Origin: Steroidobacter gossypii
GTDB taxonomy: Bacteria > Pseudomonadota > Gammaproteobacteria > Steroidobacterales > Steroidobacteraceae
Assembly: GCF_016801985.1 (NCBI RefSeq)
Contig: NZ_JAEVLS010000012.1
Coordinates: forward strand, 1 to 42,230
Direction of reading: 5' to 3'
DNA: 42,230 nucleotides
Shown here one piece after another: positions 1 through 7,922 of the stretch. The position numbers and the translations under genes are program-made. Position 1 is the first letter of the stretch, and every line of letters starts with the position of its first letter. The notes beneath the pieces are model-generated. The model made no database searches. It was not told the DNA's origin and worked only from the letters and a program-made list of their open reading frames with translations.

Positions 1-1012
1 CGGCGGAAATCTGAGCCGTGGTTGACGGATCGTGAACACCTAAAGTAGAAACCAACCCTCCAGTCGCCGGCACCACGCACTGTTCACCATCGCGTGGAAT
101 CGCTGTTCACGATCGCTGGAATACGCAGGCTGGCCGTGCTGTACTAGCATGGAGCCAAGCACTGCTTGACATGCAGAGCTGAGTGAAGCCCAGACCAGCC
201 CGGGATCTTCAAATGGGGAGCTTGGTTGACGGATCGCGCGAGAAGCTGTCGCTCACTCCAGAGAGGTGATGAGCATGTCCGCAATGATGATGACAACGAG
301 CGCTAGCACTGGCCCGCCTCGCAACCAGGTCGTTCATTCAATGGAGTATGCACAGGCGAACAGTCGGATCGTGACAATGCTGCACCCACCGCGGCGTACC
401 GCGGACATGTGAACGCGAGAGGCGCGGCGAGCCTTTGGCGATTCGCCTGCCGCCGACAACAATTTCGCCGGACATTGATCCGGAATTTCGGCGCAGTTCG
501 CTGGAAGCGCGCGCGTCGACATTCCGAGCGCATCTCGCCGGTTTGGGCACCGTCAGTGAGGCTGGTCTAACGATCGGATGGGACGTTGAACACACGTGGG
601 TCATCGGCACCATGAACGCGGAACGTCACCCGATTGAACGCGAGCACGCGAGTCAATGTGCAAATCCAGTCTTCATGCGGCTGATGCGGCGTTCCGCAAG
701 CAAACGTTCAGGTGGAAGCCGACAACGGCGATGATGATCTAAGCGCGCTCTCCTTATCGGCCATACGGTACGCTATGGTCAGCGTAATGTACGAACAGAT
801 CCCGCAGCACTATGAACTTAGCGCATCTGGCGGCGCACGGGTTCGCCGTAGCAGGACTAGCGCTAACTAACGGAGACCTGCGTATGTCCGTGCAGCAACA
901 TGTCTCCGAGTAATCCGAAAGAAGTGAAAGCGAAACTGCTGTGAGCAAGTCAACTGAGAGCAGCTTCGAACAGAAGCCGCACTCGCATCCGCTGAGCCGG
1001 GGGCGCTAGTAT
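1..1012. other. Gene-poor left edge with IS21-type terminal repeats
   Basis: I see no convincing gene in this kilobase. Short open frames exist (for example 435-734 plus), but none has a recognisable family motif or a good ribosome-binding site. The first 125 bases contain a repeat unit TGTTCACCATCGCGTGGAAT (81-100) and TGTTCACGATCGCTGGAAT (104-122), with an inverted partial copy GGATCGTGAACAC (27-39). A second short repeat, TGGTTGACGGATCG, occurs near 19 and 222. Closely spaced repeats of this kind are usual at IS21-family ends, so the edge is probably the remains of such an element. The stretch 300-1012 looks like non-coding or decayed DNA downstream of the minus-strand operon; no clear terminator hairpin with a T-run was found. 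Confidence 0.4.
81..122. repeat. Tandem IS21-like terminal repeats
   Basis: Two copies of a roughly 19-nt unit, TGTTCACSATCG followed by TGGAAT, start 23 nt apart (81 and 104). An inverted partial copy lies at 27-39. IS21-family ends commonly carry several direct copies of a transposase-binding unit. Assignment to a particular element is inference. Confidence 0.4.
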
Positions 1013-1801
1013 CTATGCCGTCGCCCCGCCGTCAATCACAAGTTCCGAACCAGTTATATAGCTGGCGGCGGGCGAGCATAGAAAAACCGCGGCTCCGCCG
1101 ATTTCATCAGGTCGTGCCATTCGACGAAGTGCACTCAGCGCCTTCCAGGCATCTCGCTGCACTTCCATAGACGGGGCCAATCCACAGGCGACGTAACGGG
1201 CAAGGATCGCGTCCATCATGGGAGTATCGACGCCACCAGGATGAATACTGTTCACACGAATCGGATATCCCAACACCGCGAACTCTTTGGCCGCCGACTT
1301 ACTGAGGAGCGTAACAGCCCCTTTGCTCGCCGAATAGACCGCGTTGAACGGCACACCACGTAATCCTGCTGTTGAAGACACGTTGACGACGGAAGCTCCC
1401 CCGACGCGCTGCGCGCCTCGGTCCTTGAGTATAGGCAGCGACGCCTGCAAGCCAAGCAGAACGCTTTCAACATTTACGCTGAGAACCCGCCGGCACTGCT
1501 CGATCGATGTGTCTGCAATACGCTCCACTAAGGATATGCCGGCGTTGTTGATCAAGCAGTCTATACCACCGAAGCGGATAAGAATCTCACTAATAACTCG
1601 TTGCCAATCACCCGCAGAAGTCACGTCCTGGCTGAACCATGCGTCTGCTTGAAGACCCTGCGGAGGATTGCCGATGTCAGTTGCAATCACCTGCGCACCC
1701 GCCTTGGAGAGAGATGCACAGATGGCGTGTCCAATCCCACCGCCGGCACCCGTTACCAATGCTACGGAGCCACTGAGAGACTCAGGTCTGTCACATACCA
1801 T
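1013..1801 (-). CDS. SDR family NAD(P)-dependent oxidoreductase
   Basis: A 262-aa classical short-chain dehydrogenase/reductase, expected to act in the cytoplasm on a hydroxyl or keto group of an unknown substrate. Visible family marks are the Rossmann glycine motif TGAGGGIG (about residue 17), the NNAG motif, the catalytic Ser in VNVSSTAG, YSASKG with the catalytic Tyr and Lys, and the usual C-terminal GSELVIDGG. The length is typical. The ATG at 1801 is preceded by GGAG at 6-nt spacing. It is the last gene of the minus-strand operon, 114 nt downstream of the M24 peptidase, so it probably oxidises or reduces an intermediate of the same pathway. The closest families are 3-oxoacyl-ACP-reductase-like or hydroxysteroid/glucose dehydrogenases; substrate cannot be read from sequence. 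Confidence 0.88.
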   Translation of the reverse strand: MVCDRPESLSGSVALVTGAGGGIGHAICASLSKAGAQVIATDIGNPPQGLQADAWFSQDVTSAGDWQRVISEILIRFGGIDCLINNAGISLVERIADTSIEQCRRVLSVNVESVLLGLQASLPILKDRGAQRVGGASVVNVSSTAGLRGVPFNAVYSASKGAVTLLSKSAAKEFAVLGYPIRVNSIHPGGVDTPMMDAILARYVACGLAPSMEVQRDAWKALSALRRMARPDEIGGAAVFLCSPAASYITGSELVIDGGATA

Positions 1802-1915
1802 TGCGCGCTCCGTTAACGTATGCGCCTATCTTGCATACTTTGTTTGACGCCATCTGCGTGCTCCGCCGCGGGAAAAATGAAGGCACCGTAGTAATCGGAG
1901 CAGATCTATAGCCCC

Positions 1916-3718
1916 TCAATACTCGATGAAGGGCTGCACGAATGTTCGAAGCCAAGCGGCCGACTGAACATCCAGCAAAGGCTCTATATCTCTGAGCACA
2001 GTGCGGTGATACTCACCGAGCCAGTGCCGCTCCGTGGGAGAGAGGCGCTCGAGGTCCACCAGGCGAGGATCAATTGGTAGACGTGAGATCGTGTCGAACT
2101 CCAGGAAATTCGAATAACGCGAAGGGACCACGATCATGTGGCTTTCAATGCGGACTCCGAAGTCGCGATCCACGTAATAGCCAGGCTCATTTGTGATGAT
2201 CATTCCCGGCTCCAAAGGATACGCAGAGATGGGGCGCACCTCGGCACGGATCACGGGGCCTTCGTGGATGTTGAGGTAATTGCCAACGCCGTGGCCCGTG
2301 CCATGGTCGTAATCCAGCCCTTCGTTCCATAGTTGTTGGCGAGCGATCGTGTCGAGGCGAAAGGCCGGAGTACCGCTGGGGAAGCGTGCGCGCGCTAAAG
2401 CGACGTAGGCTTTGAGCACGAGCGTATGTGCGAGAACATGCCTCGGCTTTGGCGTGCCCAGCGCAATGGTCAAAGTATTATCCGTGGTTCCGCCCGGATA
2501 GTGTCCGCCCGAGTCCATCCAGTAGATTGCGTGGTCGTTAAGTACCCGACTACCCTCTTGCGGCGGTACGTAATGCGGCTGCGCACCGCTGGGGCCCGAG
2601 GCGGACATGAGCGGCATGGAGGGACCGCGATAATCCGCATGCTCAGCGCGGAGACTCTCAAGCTTTTGCGCCGCTTCAAACTCGGAAACCGCATGCTCAG
2701 GGACTGTGCGCGCGAGCCACGCTGCAAAGCGCACGACGGCAGCCGCATCGATGATGTGCGCTCTCCGAGCCCCCTCAAGTTCCGCTGGATGCTTATGCCA
2801 GCGCAGGCGAGCCACAGCGTCGTCGTCGCGTGCACTCTCTCTGAGGATTGCAGTGAGTGCAAAGGGGGTACGCTGCAAGTTCGCGCCAACGAGCCCTTGC
2901 TGTGCGGCTTCGCTCAACGCCCTCGTAAGGCGATCGCTCGATTGGACAACCACCGGACCTTGACCTCGAGCGAGAACGTTTTTGCTCAATCGATCCTCGT
3001 CGACGAACCAAGTAACGCGACCATCCTTTCGCACCAGCGCGCGAGTAGTACATGAGGGCACGATATGCCACTCGCCCGCTGGCGTCCAATGTGCTTCAAC
3101 TGCAGCGCGCACATTGAGGAGCCAGGAGACATCCTCGGGATCGGCCACGAGAAGTGCGTGCAGCCCGCTTCTCCGCAGGTGCTCGGTGACACGTGCACAC
3201 CTGACTTGATAGGTCTCACCGGAAAATCTGACGGGATAATCTACAATCTTAGGTCTGTACTCAGCCGGGCGTGAAGGCCCCCACAGGGCATCGATCGGAT
3301 TCTCGTCAAGCATTTGCAGATTGAAGCCGAGCTCGGCGGCAAGGCTCTGCCACTGCGCTACATCCGGCTGCGAATGCAGCCAAGGATCAAGCGCAAGGCG
3401 AGCACCCGGCGATAGGAACCGTCTCAGCCATATACGGCGAGCTTCCAAGGTTGCAGGCTCAATTGCGATTGCGGCCCCTTCGGTCTCCACCTCCGCCTGC
3501 AGTCGATACCGACCGTCCAGAAACAACGCTGCAGCATCTCGCAGGATGATCGCGAGACCAGTCGAGCCACGAAACCCGGTCGCCCATCGAAGGCGCCTTT
3601 GGGAAGGCGGTGCAAACTCGCTCAAAAACTCATCAGTAGACGGAACCAACAGCCCGGACAGATCCCTGCCACGCAGCCAAGGCTGAAGCTCGCAAACGTG
3701 ATCGTGTGCCACTCTCAT
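1916..3718 (-). CDS. M24 family Xaa-Pro aminopeptidase (aminopeptidase P)
   Basis: A 600-aa three-domain aminopeptidase P. Two creatinase-like N-terminal domains (about residues 1-315) are followed by a pita-bread M24 catalytic domain and a short C-terminal extension. The five dinuclear-metal ligands are present: Asp about 402 (WMDSG), Asp about 413 (GTTDNT), His about 476 (GHGVGN), Glu about 511 (NEPGYY) and Glu about 525 (RIESH). The family removes N-terminal residues from Xaa-Pro peptides or cleaves related C-N bonds. It has no signal peptide and is therefore likely cytoplasmic. Its ATG overlaps the stop of the DUF1330 gene by 4 nt (ATGA), implying translational coupling. Presence in a TonB/aldehyde-dehydrogenase operon suggests the substrate may be an amide or proline-containing compound, but this is inference. 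Confidence 0.9.
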   Translation of the reverse strand: MRVAHDHVCELQPWLRGRDLSGLLVPSTDEFLSEFAPPSQRRLRWATGFRGSTGLAIILRDAAALFLDGRYRLQAEVETEGAAIAIEPATLEARRIWLRRFLSPGARLALDPWLHSQPDVAQWQSLAAELGFNLQMLDENPIDALWGPSRPAEYRPKIVDYPVRFSGETYQVRCARVTEHLRRSGLHALLVADPEDVSWLLNVRAAVEAHWTPAGEWHIVPSCTTRALVRKDGRVTWFVDEDRLSKNVLARGQGPVVVQSSDRLTRALSEAAQQGLVGANLQRTPFALTAILRESARDDDAVARLRWHKHPAELEGARRAHIIDAAAVVRFAAWLARTVPEHAVSEFEAAQKLESLRAEHADYRGPSMPLMSASGPSGAQPHYVPPQEGSRVLNDHAIYWMDSGGHYPGGTTDNTLTIALGTPKPRHVLAHTLVLKAYVALARARFPSGTPAFRLDTIARQQLWNEGLDYDHGTGHGVGNYLNIHEGPVIRAEVRPISAYPLEPGMIITNEPGYYVDRDFGVRIESHMIVVPSRYSNFLEFDTISRLPIDPRLVDLERLSPTERHWLGEYHRTVLRDIEPLLDVQSAAWLRTFVQPFIEY

Positions 3719-4161
3719 TCGTATGCTTCCACCGCGATGACAAACTGGCTTTCGATATGCCCTTCACGCGTCTTCTTCGCGAGTTGGTGCTCGGGCGAAA
3801 ACCAGAAGGTGCGCAGCGCGTCCATCGATCGGTAGCGCTGAACGATGATGTTGCCATCGTAAGGCCAGCTTCCTTCCAGAAGCTCTGGAGCCGATGCACT
3901 CAACAACTCATAACCAGCTCGGCGTGCGAGTGGGTCGATGGCCGCCCTGATCGACTCTATTTGCTCTGGGTGGATCGTCTTCCAGCTTGCTATCAGATAG
4001 GCGGGCTTCTCGTGAGGGGCTTCAGGCTGCTTGTCTCTCGCAGATGCATAATGAGCCGATGATGCCATTCCCAATACAAAGCTCAACGCGAGTCCCAAGC
4101 CATACCCAATGTTCACTACCCCGCCGAGCGTTATGAGACGATTGAGCAGAGTTCTCTTCAT
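3715..4161 (-). CDS. DUF1330 domain protein with N-terminal membrane anchor or signal
   Basis: A 148-aa protein of unknown function. The C-terminal 95 residues match DUF1330, a small ferredoxin-like dimeric barrel, with AYLIASW at the start, GSWPYDGN in the middle and the FWFSPEH stretch. Typical DUF1330 proteins are about 95-100 aa; this one has an extra N-terminal hydrophobic segment (about residues 11-33) that could be a signal peptide or anchor. I prefer the ATG at 4161: GAGGA sits 6 nt upstream, and it forms an ATGA overlap with the lipoyl-protein stop. The ATG at 4167 lies directly against the Shine-Dalgarno. The downstream M24 gene also overlaps by ATGA. The role in the operon is unknown; related dimeric barrels are sometimes small-molecule enzymes. 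Confidence 0.75.
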   Translation of the reverse strand: MKRTLLNRLITLGGVVNIGYGLGLALSFVLGMASSAHYASARDKQPEAPHEKPAYLIASWKTIHPEQIESIRAAIDPLARRAGYELLSASAPELLEGSWPYDGNIIVQRYRSMDALRTFWFSPEHQLAKKTREGHIESQFVIAVEAYE

Positions 4162-4436
4162 GAGCATTCCTCGATTAGGGCGATCTCTGCATTGACTGGA
4201 ACGCTTTGTCCGGCCGCAACCAGCACCTTGGCTAACCTACCGCTCACTGGGGCTTCCACCTCTTGCATAGCCTTGGCCGTTTCAACCTCAGCCAGCACTT
4301 CACCCTGAGCGACCGTCTCTCCCTCAGTCTTTAGCCATCGACTGACGGTGCCCTCATCTATACCCATTCCCGACTTCGGAAAAATCACTTTGGTTGTCAT
4401 GTACCCGCCTAAGCTGCACTTCGCTCCAATACTCAT
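4158..4436 (-). CDS. Free-standing lipoyl/biotinyl-domain protein
   Basis: A 92-aa (or 80-aa) protein that is essentially one lipoyl domain. The lipoylatable Lys lies in VETAKAMQEVEAP, with the flanking FPKSGMGIDEGTV and PVSGRLAKVLV strands of the flattened barrel. In 2-oxoacid and acetoin dehydrogenase complexes this domain carries the acyl group from E1 to the E2 acyltransferase. Here there is no E2 catalytic or peripheral-subunit-binding domain. The ATG at 4436 forms an ATGA overlap with the E1-beta stop. An internal ATG at 4400, where homology to E2 N-termini begins and AGGCGG lies just upstream, is an alternative start. It sits between E1-beta and DUF1330, so it is very probably the swinging arm for the E1 encoded upstream. 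The partner E2 and E3 must lie elsewhere. Confidence 0.88.
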   Translation of the reverse strand: MSIGAKCSLGGYMTTKVIFPKSGMGIDEGTVSRWLKTEGETVAQGEVLAEVETAKAMQEVEAPVSGRLAKVLVAAGQSVPVNAEIALIEECS

Positions 4437-5428
4437 CTAAGGACTGTCTTCACGGAGGCGATGATTGCCTCTGCACGAGGGTACATCAGGCTCTCCAGCA
4501 CCGGACTGAAGGGCACGTGCACATCGGGGGCGGCTAAGCGTTGTATTGGCCTCTTCAGATACTCAAAGCCCTGTTCGGAGACGATTGCCGCGATCTCTGC
4601 TGCAAGGCTGCAAACACGATGCGCGTTCTCCACAATTACAAGCCGACCAGTTTTAGCCACTGATGTCAGGACTGTCTCAGTGTCCAAAGGCTTGAGGGTG
4701 CGAGGATCAATGAGCTCGACCGAGATGCCTTCGGCAGTGAGCACCTTGACCGCCTCTAGCGCTACCCGCATCGCACCAGCAATGGCAATGAGGGTCACAT
4801 CGGAGCCAGCCTGCCTGATTGCGGCTTTGCCAATCGGCAACAGATACTCGGGATCCGTAGGAACTTCGTCCTTCACAGTCCAGAACTTCGTGTCCTCAAA
4901 CAACATCACCGGGTCATCGTCGCGGACGGCTGATTTAAGCAGCCCTTTGATATCCGAAGGCGTGGTCGGGCAGAGAATCTTCAGGCCGGGCACGTTTAGG
5001 AATACCGGATACGGACGGTCGGAATGCTGGGCGGCATTCGACACGCCGTAGAACATGCAGCAACGAAAGACAATCGGCACTCCGATCTGGCCGCCGGTCA
5101 TGTATCGAAGCTTGGCAGCCTGATTGATGATAGGGTCAGAAGCCAAGTACATGAAGCTTGCGATACTCAGGCAGACGATCGGGCGCAGTCCTGTCATCGC
5201 TGCTCCGATGCCCATACCGGTGAAACTCGTTTCGGAGATAGGCGTGCTCCAGGTACGGGTGGGATAACGACTCACGACTTTTCCATCACCGTAGACAGCG
5301 AGATCTTCGCCGATGATTATCACGCGCTCGTCGCGTTCGAGCTCCTCCATCTGCGCCTGCTGAAGTGCATCGAGATAACTCATGCGCACGTACGCATTAC
5401 CCGATTTATCGTTGACTGCGGCCGCCAT
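4433..5428 (-). CDS. 2-oxoacid / acetoin dehydrogenase E1 component, beta subunit
   Basis: A 331-aa E1-beta subunit of a thiamine-diphosphate-dependent alpha2-beta2 dehydrogenase (pyruvate, branched-chain 2-oxoacid or acetoin type). Full family length: N-terminal transketolase pyrimidine-binding domain (SYLDALQQAQMEEL, then IIGEDLAVYG) and C-terminal transketolase domain (DVTLIAIAGAMRVALEAV to the end). The ATG at 5428 has AGGAG at 6-nt spacing. It starts 20 nt after the E1-alpha stop, and the subunits are encoded together as usual. It would decarboxylate a 2-oxo compound or cleave acetoin and load the acyl group onto the lipoyl protein encoded next. The exact substrate class cannot be separated by eye. 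Confidence 0.9.
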   Translation of the reverse strand: MAAAVNDKSGNAYVRMSYLDALQQAQMEELERDERVIIIGEDLAVYGDGKVVSRYPTRTWSTPISETSFTGMGIGAAMTGLRPIVCLSIASFMYLASDPIINQAAKLRYMTGGQIGVPIVFRCCMFYGVSNAAQHSDRPYPVFLNVPGLKILCPTTPSDIKGLLKSAVRDDDPVMLFEDTKFWTVKDEVPTDPEYLLPIGKAAIRQAGSDVTLIAIAGAMRVALEAVKVLTAEGISVELIDPRTLKPLDTETVLTSVAKTGRLVIVENAHRVCSLAAEIAAIVSEQGFEYLKRPIQRLAAPDVHVPFSPVLESLMYPRAEAIIASVKTVLR

Positions 5429-5448
5429 GAACTACTCCTGGTATTCCT

Positions 5449-6453
5449 CTACACTGCTTGCTTGCCGCGGGCAGGGATAGGCCGGCTGTACAAGTTCTCA
5501 CACAACTCGGAAGGCTCGGGGAACGGACTCTCGTCGGCAAAGCGAACGGCCTCAGCCACGGCCTCGTCGACCTCCCGTTCGATGACTGTCAGTTCGGATT
5601 CAGAAAGCCCGAGCTCGAGCAGGGCCCTGCGGAAAAGAGGTATCGGGTCGCGATGCCTCTTGTGGTACTCGACCTCCTCGACTGGTCGATACGGGTCGGT
5701 CATCCCAGCGTTCAAGTTGACGTTATGCTCATCGAATCGATAGGTCTTGGCTTCGATTAGGGTTGGGCCTTCTCCACGCCGGGCGCGCACCACCGCGGTG
5801 TGCGCCGCATCGTACACAGCACTGACGTCCTGACCGTCGACTGTAACACCCGGCACGGCGTACGCATCTGCCCGCTTAGCGATGCTCGGCTGGGCATGGC
5901 TCTCCACAAGAGAGGTGGTGATTGCATACCCGTTGTTCTCACACAGATACACCACAGGCAGCTTCCACAGTGATCCCATGTTGAGAGATTCGTGAAACGT
6001 GCCTTGATTGACCGCACCGTCGCCGAAAAAGCATAGGCAAACTTGATCCGAGCCACGCACTTTGGCCGAAAGTGCAGCCCCAGTGGCCAAAGGAATGCCG
6101 CCTCCCACAATAGCCGACTGGCCAATGATCCCAACACTGCGATCAGCCAAATGCATTGAACCACCGCGCCCTTTGGAGATACCGGTAGACTTAGCCATAA
6201 GCTCCGCCATCAAGGCTTCGAGACTCGCGCCCTTTCCGATTGGGTGCCCGTGAGAACGATGCGTACCGACGATCATGTCCTCATCGCGTAGCGCCAGACA
6301 CGCCCCCACGATGGCCCCCTCCTGCCCGATGCTGGCGTGGAAGGCACCAGGGATCTTCCCCTGCATGAATTGTCGCGTGCCCTCTTCCTCGAACCTTCGG
6401 ATGCGCAACATCCGTCTATAGGCTTCTCTCTGCAGTGTTTCGGTCATCGACAC
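5449..6453 (-). CDS. Thiamine-diphosphate-dependent dehydrogenase E1 component, alpha subunit
   Basis: A 334-aa E1-alpha subunit, partner of the following E1-beta. The thiamine diphosphate/Mg motif is clear: GDGAVNQGTFHES through PVVYLCENNGYA (about residues 144-178). N-terminal IRRFEEEG and the phosphorylation-loop-like THRSHGHPIGKG are also typical, and the length of about 330 aa matches acetoin dehydrogenase AcoA and PdhA of alpha2-beta2 complexes. The GTG at 6453 has GAGGAG 8 nt upstream and is preferred over the ATG two codons later. It lies 46 nt downstream of the MFS transporter gene in the same direction. The product should oxidise a 2-oxoacid or acetoin-like intermediate made by the upstream dehydrogenase steps. 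Confidence 0.9.
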   Translation of the reverse strand: MSMTETLQREAYRRMLRIRRFEEEGTRQFMQGKIPGAFHASIGQEGAIVGACLALRDEDMIVGTHRSHGHPIGKGASLEALMAELMAKSTGISKGRGGSMHLADRSVGIIGQSAIVGGGIPLATGAALSAKVRGSDQVCLCFFGDGAVNQGTFHESLNMGSLWKLPVVYLCENNGYAITTSLVESHAQPSIAKRADAYAVPGVTVDGQDVSAVYDAAHTAVVRARRGEGPTLIEAKTYRFDEHNVNLNAGMTDPYRPVEEVEYHKRHRDPIPLFRRALLELGLSESELTVIEREVDEAVAEAVRFADESPFPEPSELCENLYSRPIPARGKQAV

Positions 6454-6499
6454 GTGAATTTCTCCTCAACACGGAGGACTCTATCAACTGCTTCCGCGA

Positions 6500-7852
6500 T
6501 CATTTAACAGCCGCCAGGTGATCTTCCCTGCCGCAGTTGATCTTCCCTGCCGCTTGCGATTCCTCCCTGTGTACGCATATGAGATCACGGGCTACCGACT
6601 CGCCGGCGCGCCAGAGGTGCCAGGCAGCCCAGCAATACCCAGGACACAAGACCACGAGGGCATATCGGAGCGACTCCTCAGCCCACACGGGTTCCAGCGC
6701 ATCGCTCAGCGCGCCGGCTGCGAGCGGACCAAGCCCCATGCCAACCAGGTTGGCAAACATATAAACGAGGGCTATCGACATCGCACGCATCTTCGCTGGA
6801 ACGAGCGTCTGCATCGTCGCGAGTAACGGCCCCTGCGCAACATTGCCTCCAAGATTAGCCAATGCCATCGCGGCAAATGCGAGGTAATGATCAGGTGCGA
6901 GGAACGTAAGCACCATGAGCAGCGCGTAGATGCAGAATGCTGCCGCGCATGCTCGCAGCTGCAACTGCTCATTTCCCGCGGCGTAGCGGGCAGCCCATTC
7001 TCCCCCCAGGTACACTCCCACCAAGCCACCGCCCCCATAGATCATCGCGAGCCAAGTGCCTAGCTCGCCCGTCGAGAGCCCATGACTGCGAATGAAAAAA
7101 GCGGCCTGCCATTGTTGCAACCCATATCCAAAGAAATACCAGACCGAAAAGCAGATCAACAGATGCCTGAAAGCTGAGATTGACCATAGAGTCGAAGTAA
7201 CTTCCTTAAAGCTCGGATGTCTCTCGGCCCACCTCGAACCATTGCCATCGATTGCGGCGTTCGTCGGTACAGCCGGTTTCGAGCACCGAGGCTCGCTCAG
7301 CGTGAGAGCGGCCAAGGCTGCGAGAAGCACCCCAGGAAGCCCGACCAATACAAAGGTGACACGCCAGCCGTAGAACTCGTTAAGCCAGCCGGCCGCAAAG
7401 TAACCGACCAGAAGTGACAGCGGCACAGCTAGCATGTAGCGGGCCACGGCCCGAGGGCGCTCCTCACGGCTGAAATGCTCCGCGATGAGCGAGTGGGCGG
7501 GCGGAATGCAGCCGGCTTCACCTACTGCGACTCCAACGCGGATCAACAGCAGCTGCACAAAGTTGGTTGCTGCAGCAGATAAGGCTACGCACCCACTCCA
7601 CAAGGCAGTAGTCAGCCCTATGATCGTGATGCGATTGCCGCGATCAGCCCACCGCGCGATCGGGATACCCATAGTCGCGTAAAACAACGCGAAGGCGATG
7701 CCAGTCAGTAGACCCAGTTGGGTATCGGTGAGCTCAAGATCTGCTTTGATGTCCTGCAGCACGATACCTAGCGCCCAGCGATCTAAATAGTTGAACGCCA
7801 GGATCACCGTCAGCAGGATAAGAAGATGCTGCTTTCGAAAGGGCCGTAGCAT
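6500..7852 (-). CDS. Spinster-like MFS transporter
   Basis: A 450-aa inner-membrane major facilitator with about 12 hydrophobic segments. The first helix (NYLDRWALGIV), the loop between helices 2 and 3 (IARWADRGNR, the A-motif equivalent) and the GVAVGEAGCIPPAHSLIAEHF segment are typical of the spinster-like subgroup common beside TonB receptors in sphingomonads. A longer in-frame extension reaches 8020, but its extra 56 residues are not membrane-like. The ATG at 7852 (LRPFRKQHL start) fits the family; a GGAG lies 10 nt upstream. In the operon it probably moves the substrate taken up by the TonB receptor, or a product of it, across the inner membrane. The final residues carry an unusual charged tail (CVHREESQAAGK). 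Confidence 0.87.
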   Translation of the reverse strand: MLRPFRKQHLLILLTVILAFNYLDRWALGIVLQDIKADLELTDTQLGLLTGIAFALFYATMGIPIARWADRGNRITIIGLTTALWSGCVALSAAATNFVQLLLIRVGVAVGEAGCIPPAHSLIAEHFSREERPRAVARYMLAVPLSLLVGYFAAGWLNEFYGWRVTFVLVGLPGVLLAALAALTLSEPRCSKPAVPTNAAIDGNGSRWAERHPSFKEVTSTLWSISAFRHLLICFSVWYFFGYGLQQWQAAFFIRSHGLSTGELGTWLAMIYGGGGLVGVYLGGEWAARYAAGNEQLQLRACAAAFCIYALLMVLTFLAPDHYLAFAAMALANLGGNVAQGPLLATMQTLVPAKMRAMSIALVYMFANLVGMGLGPLAAGALSDALEPVWAEESLRYALVVLCPGYCWAAWHLWRAGESVARDLICVHREESQAAGKINCGREDHLAAVK

Positions 7853-7922
7853 CAGACAGAACTCCCAATGCTCAGCACGTGGACTGACGAGGCATGTTCC
7901 GGATGAATGATGGAAGGAGTGC

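Noticed and set aside
435-734. 99-codon plus-strand open frame near the left edge
   Set aside because: No Shine-Dalgarno, no recognisable motif, Arg/Ser-rich composition, and it lies in a region that also stays open on the other strand, as GC-rich non-coding DNA often does.
2426-3055. 209-codon plus-strand frame opposite the M24 peptidase gene
   Set aside because: The minus strand encodes a complete peptidase with all metal ligands; the plus frame is a shadow without family features.
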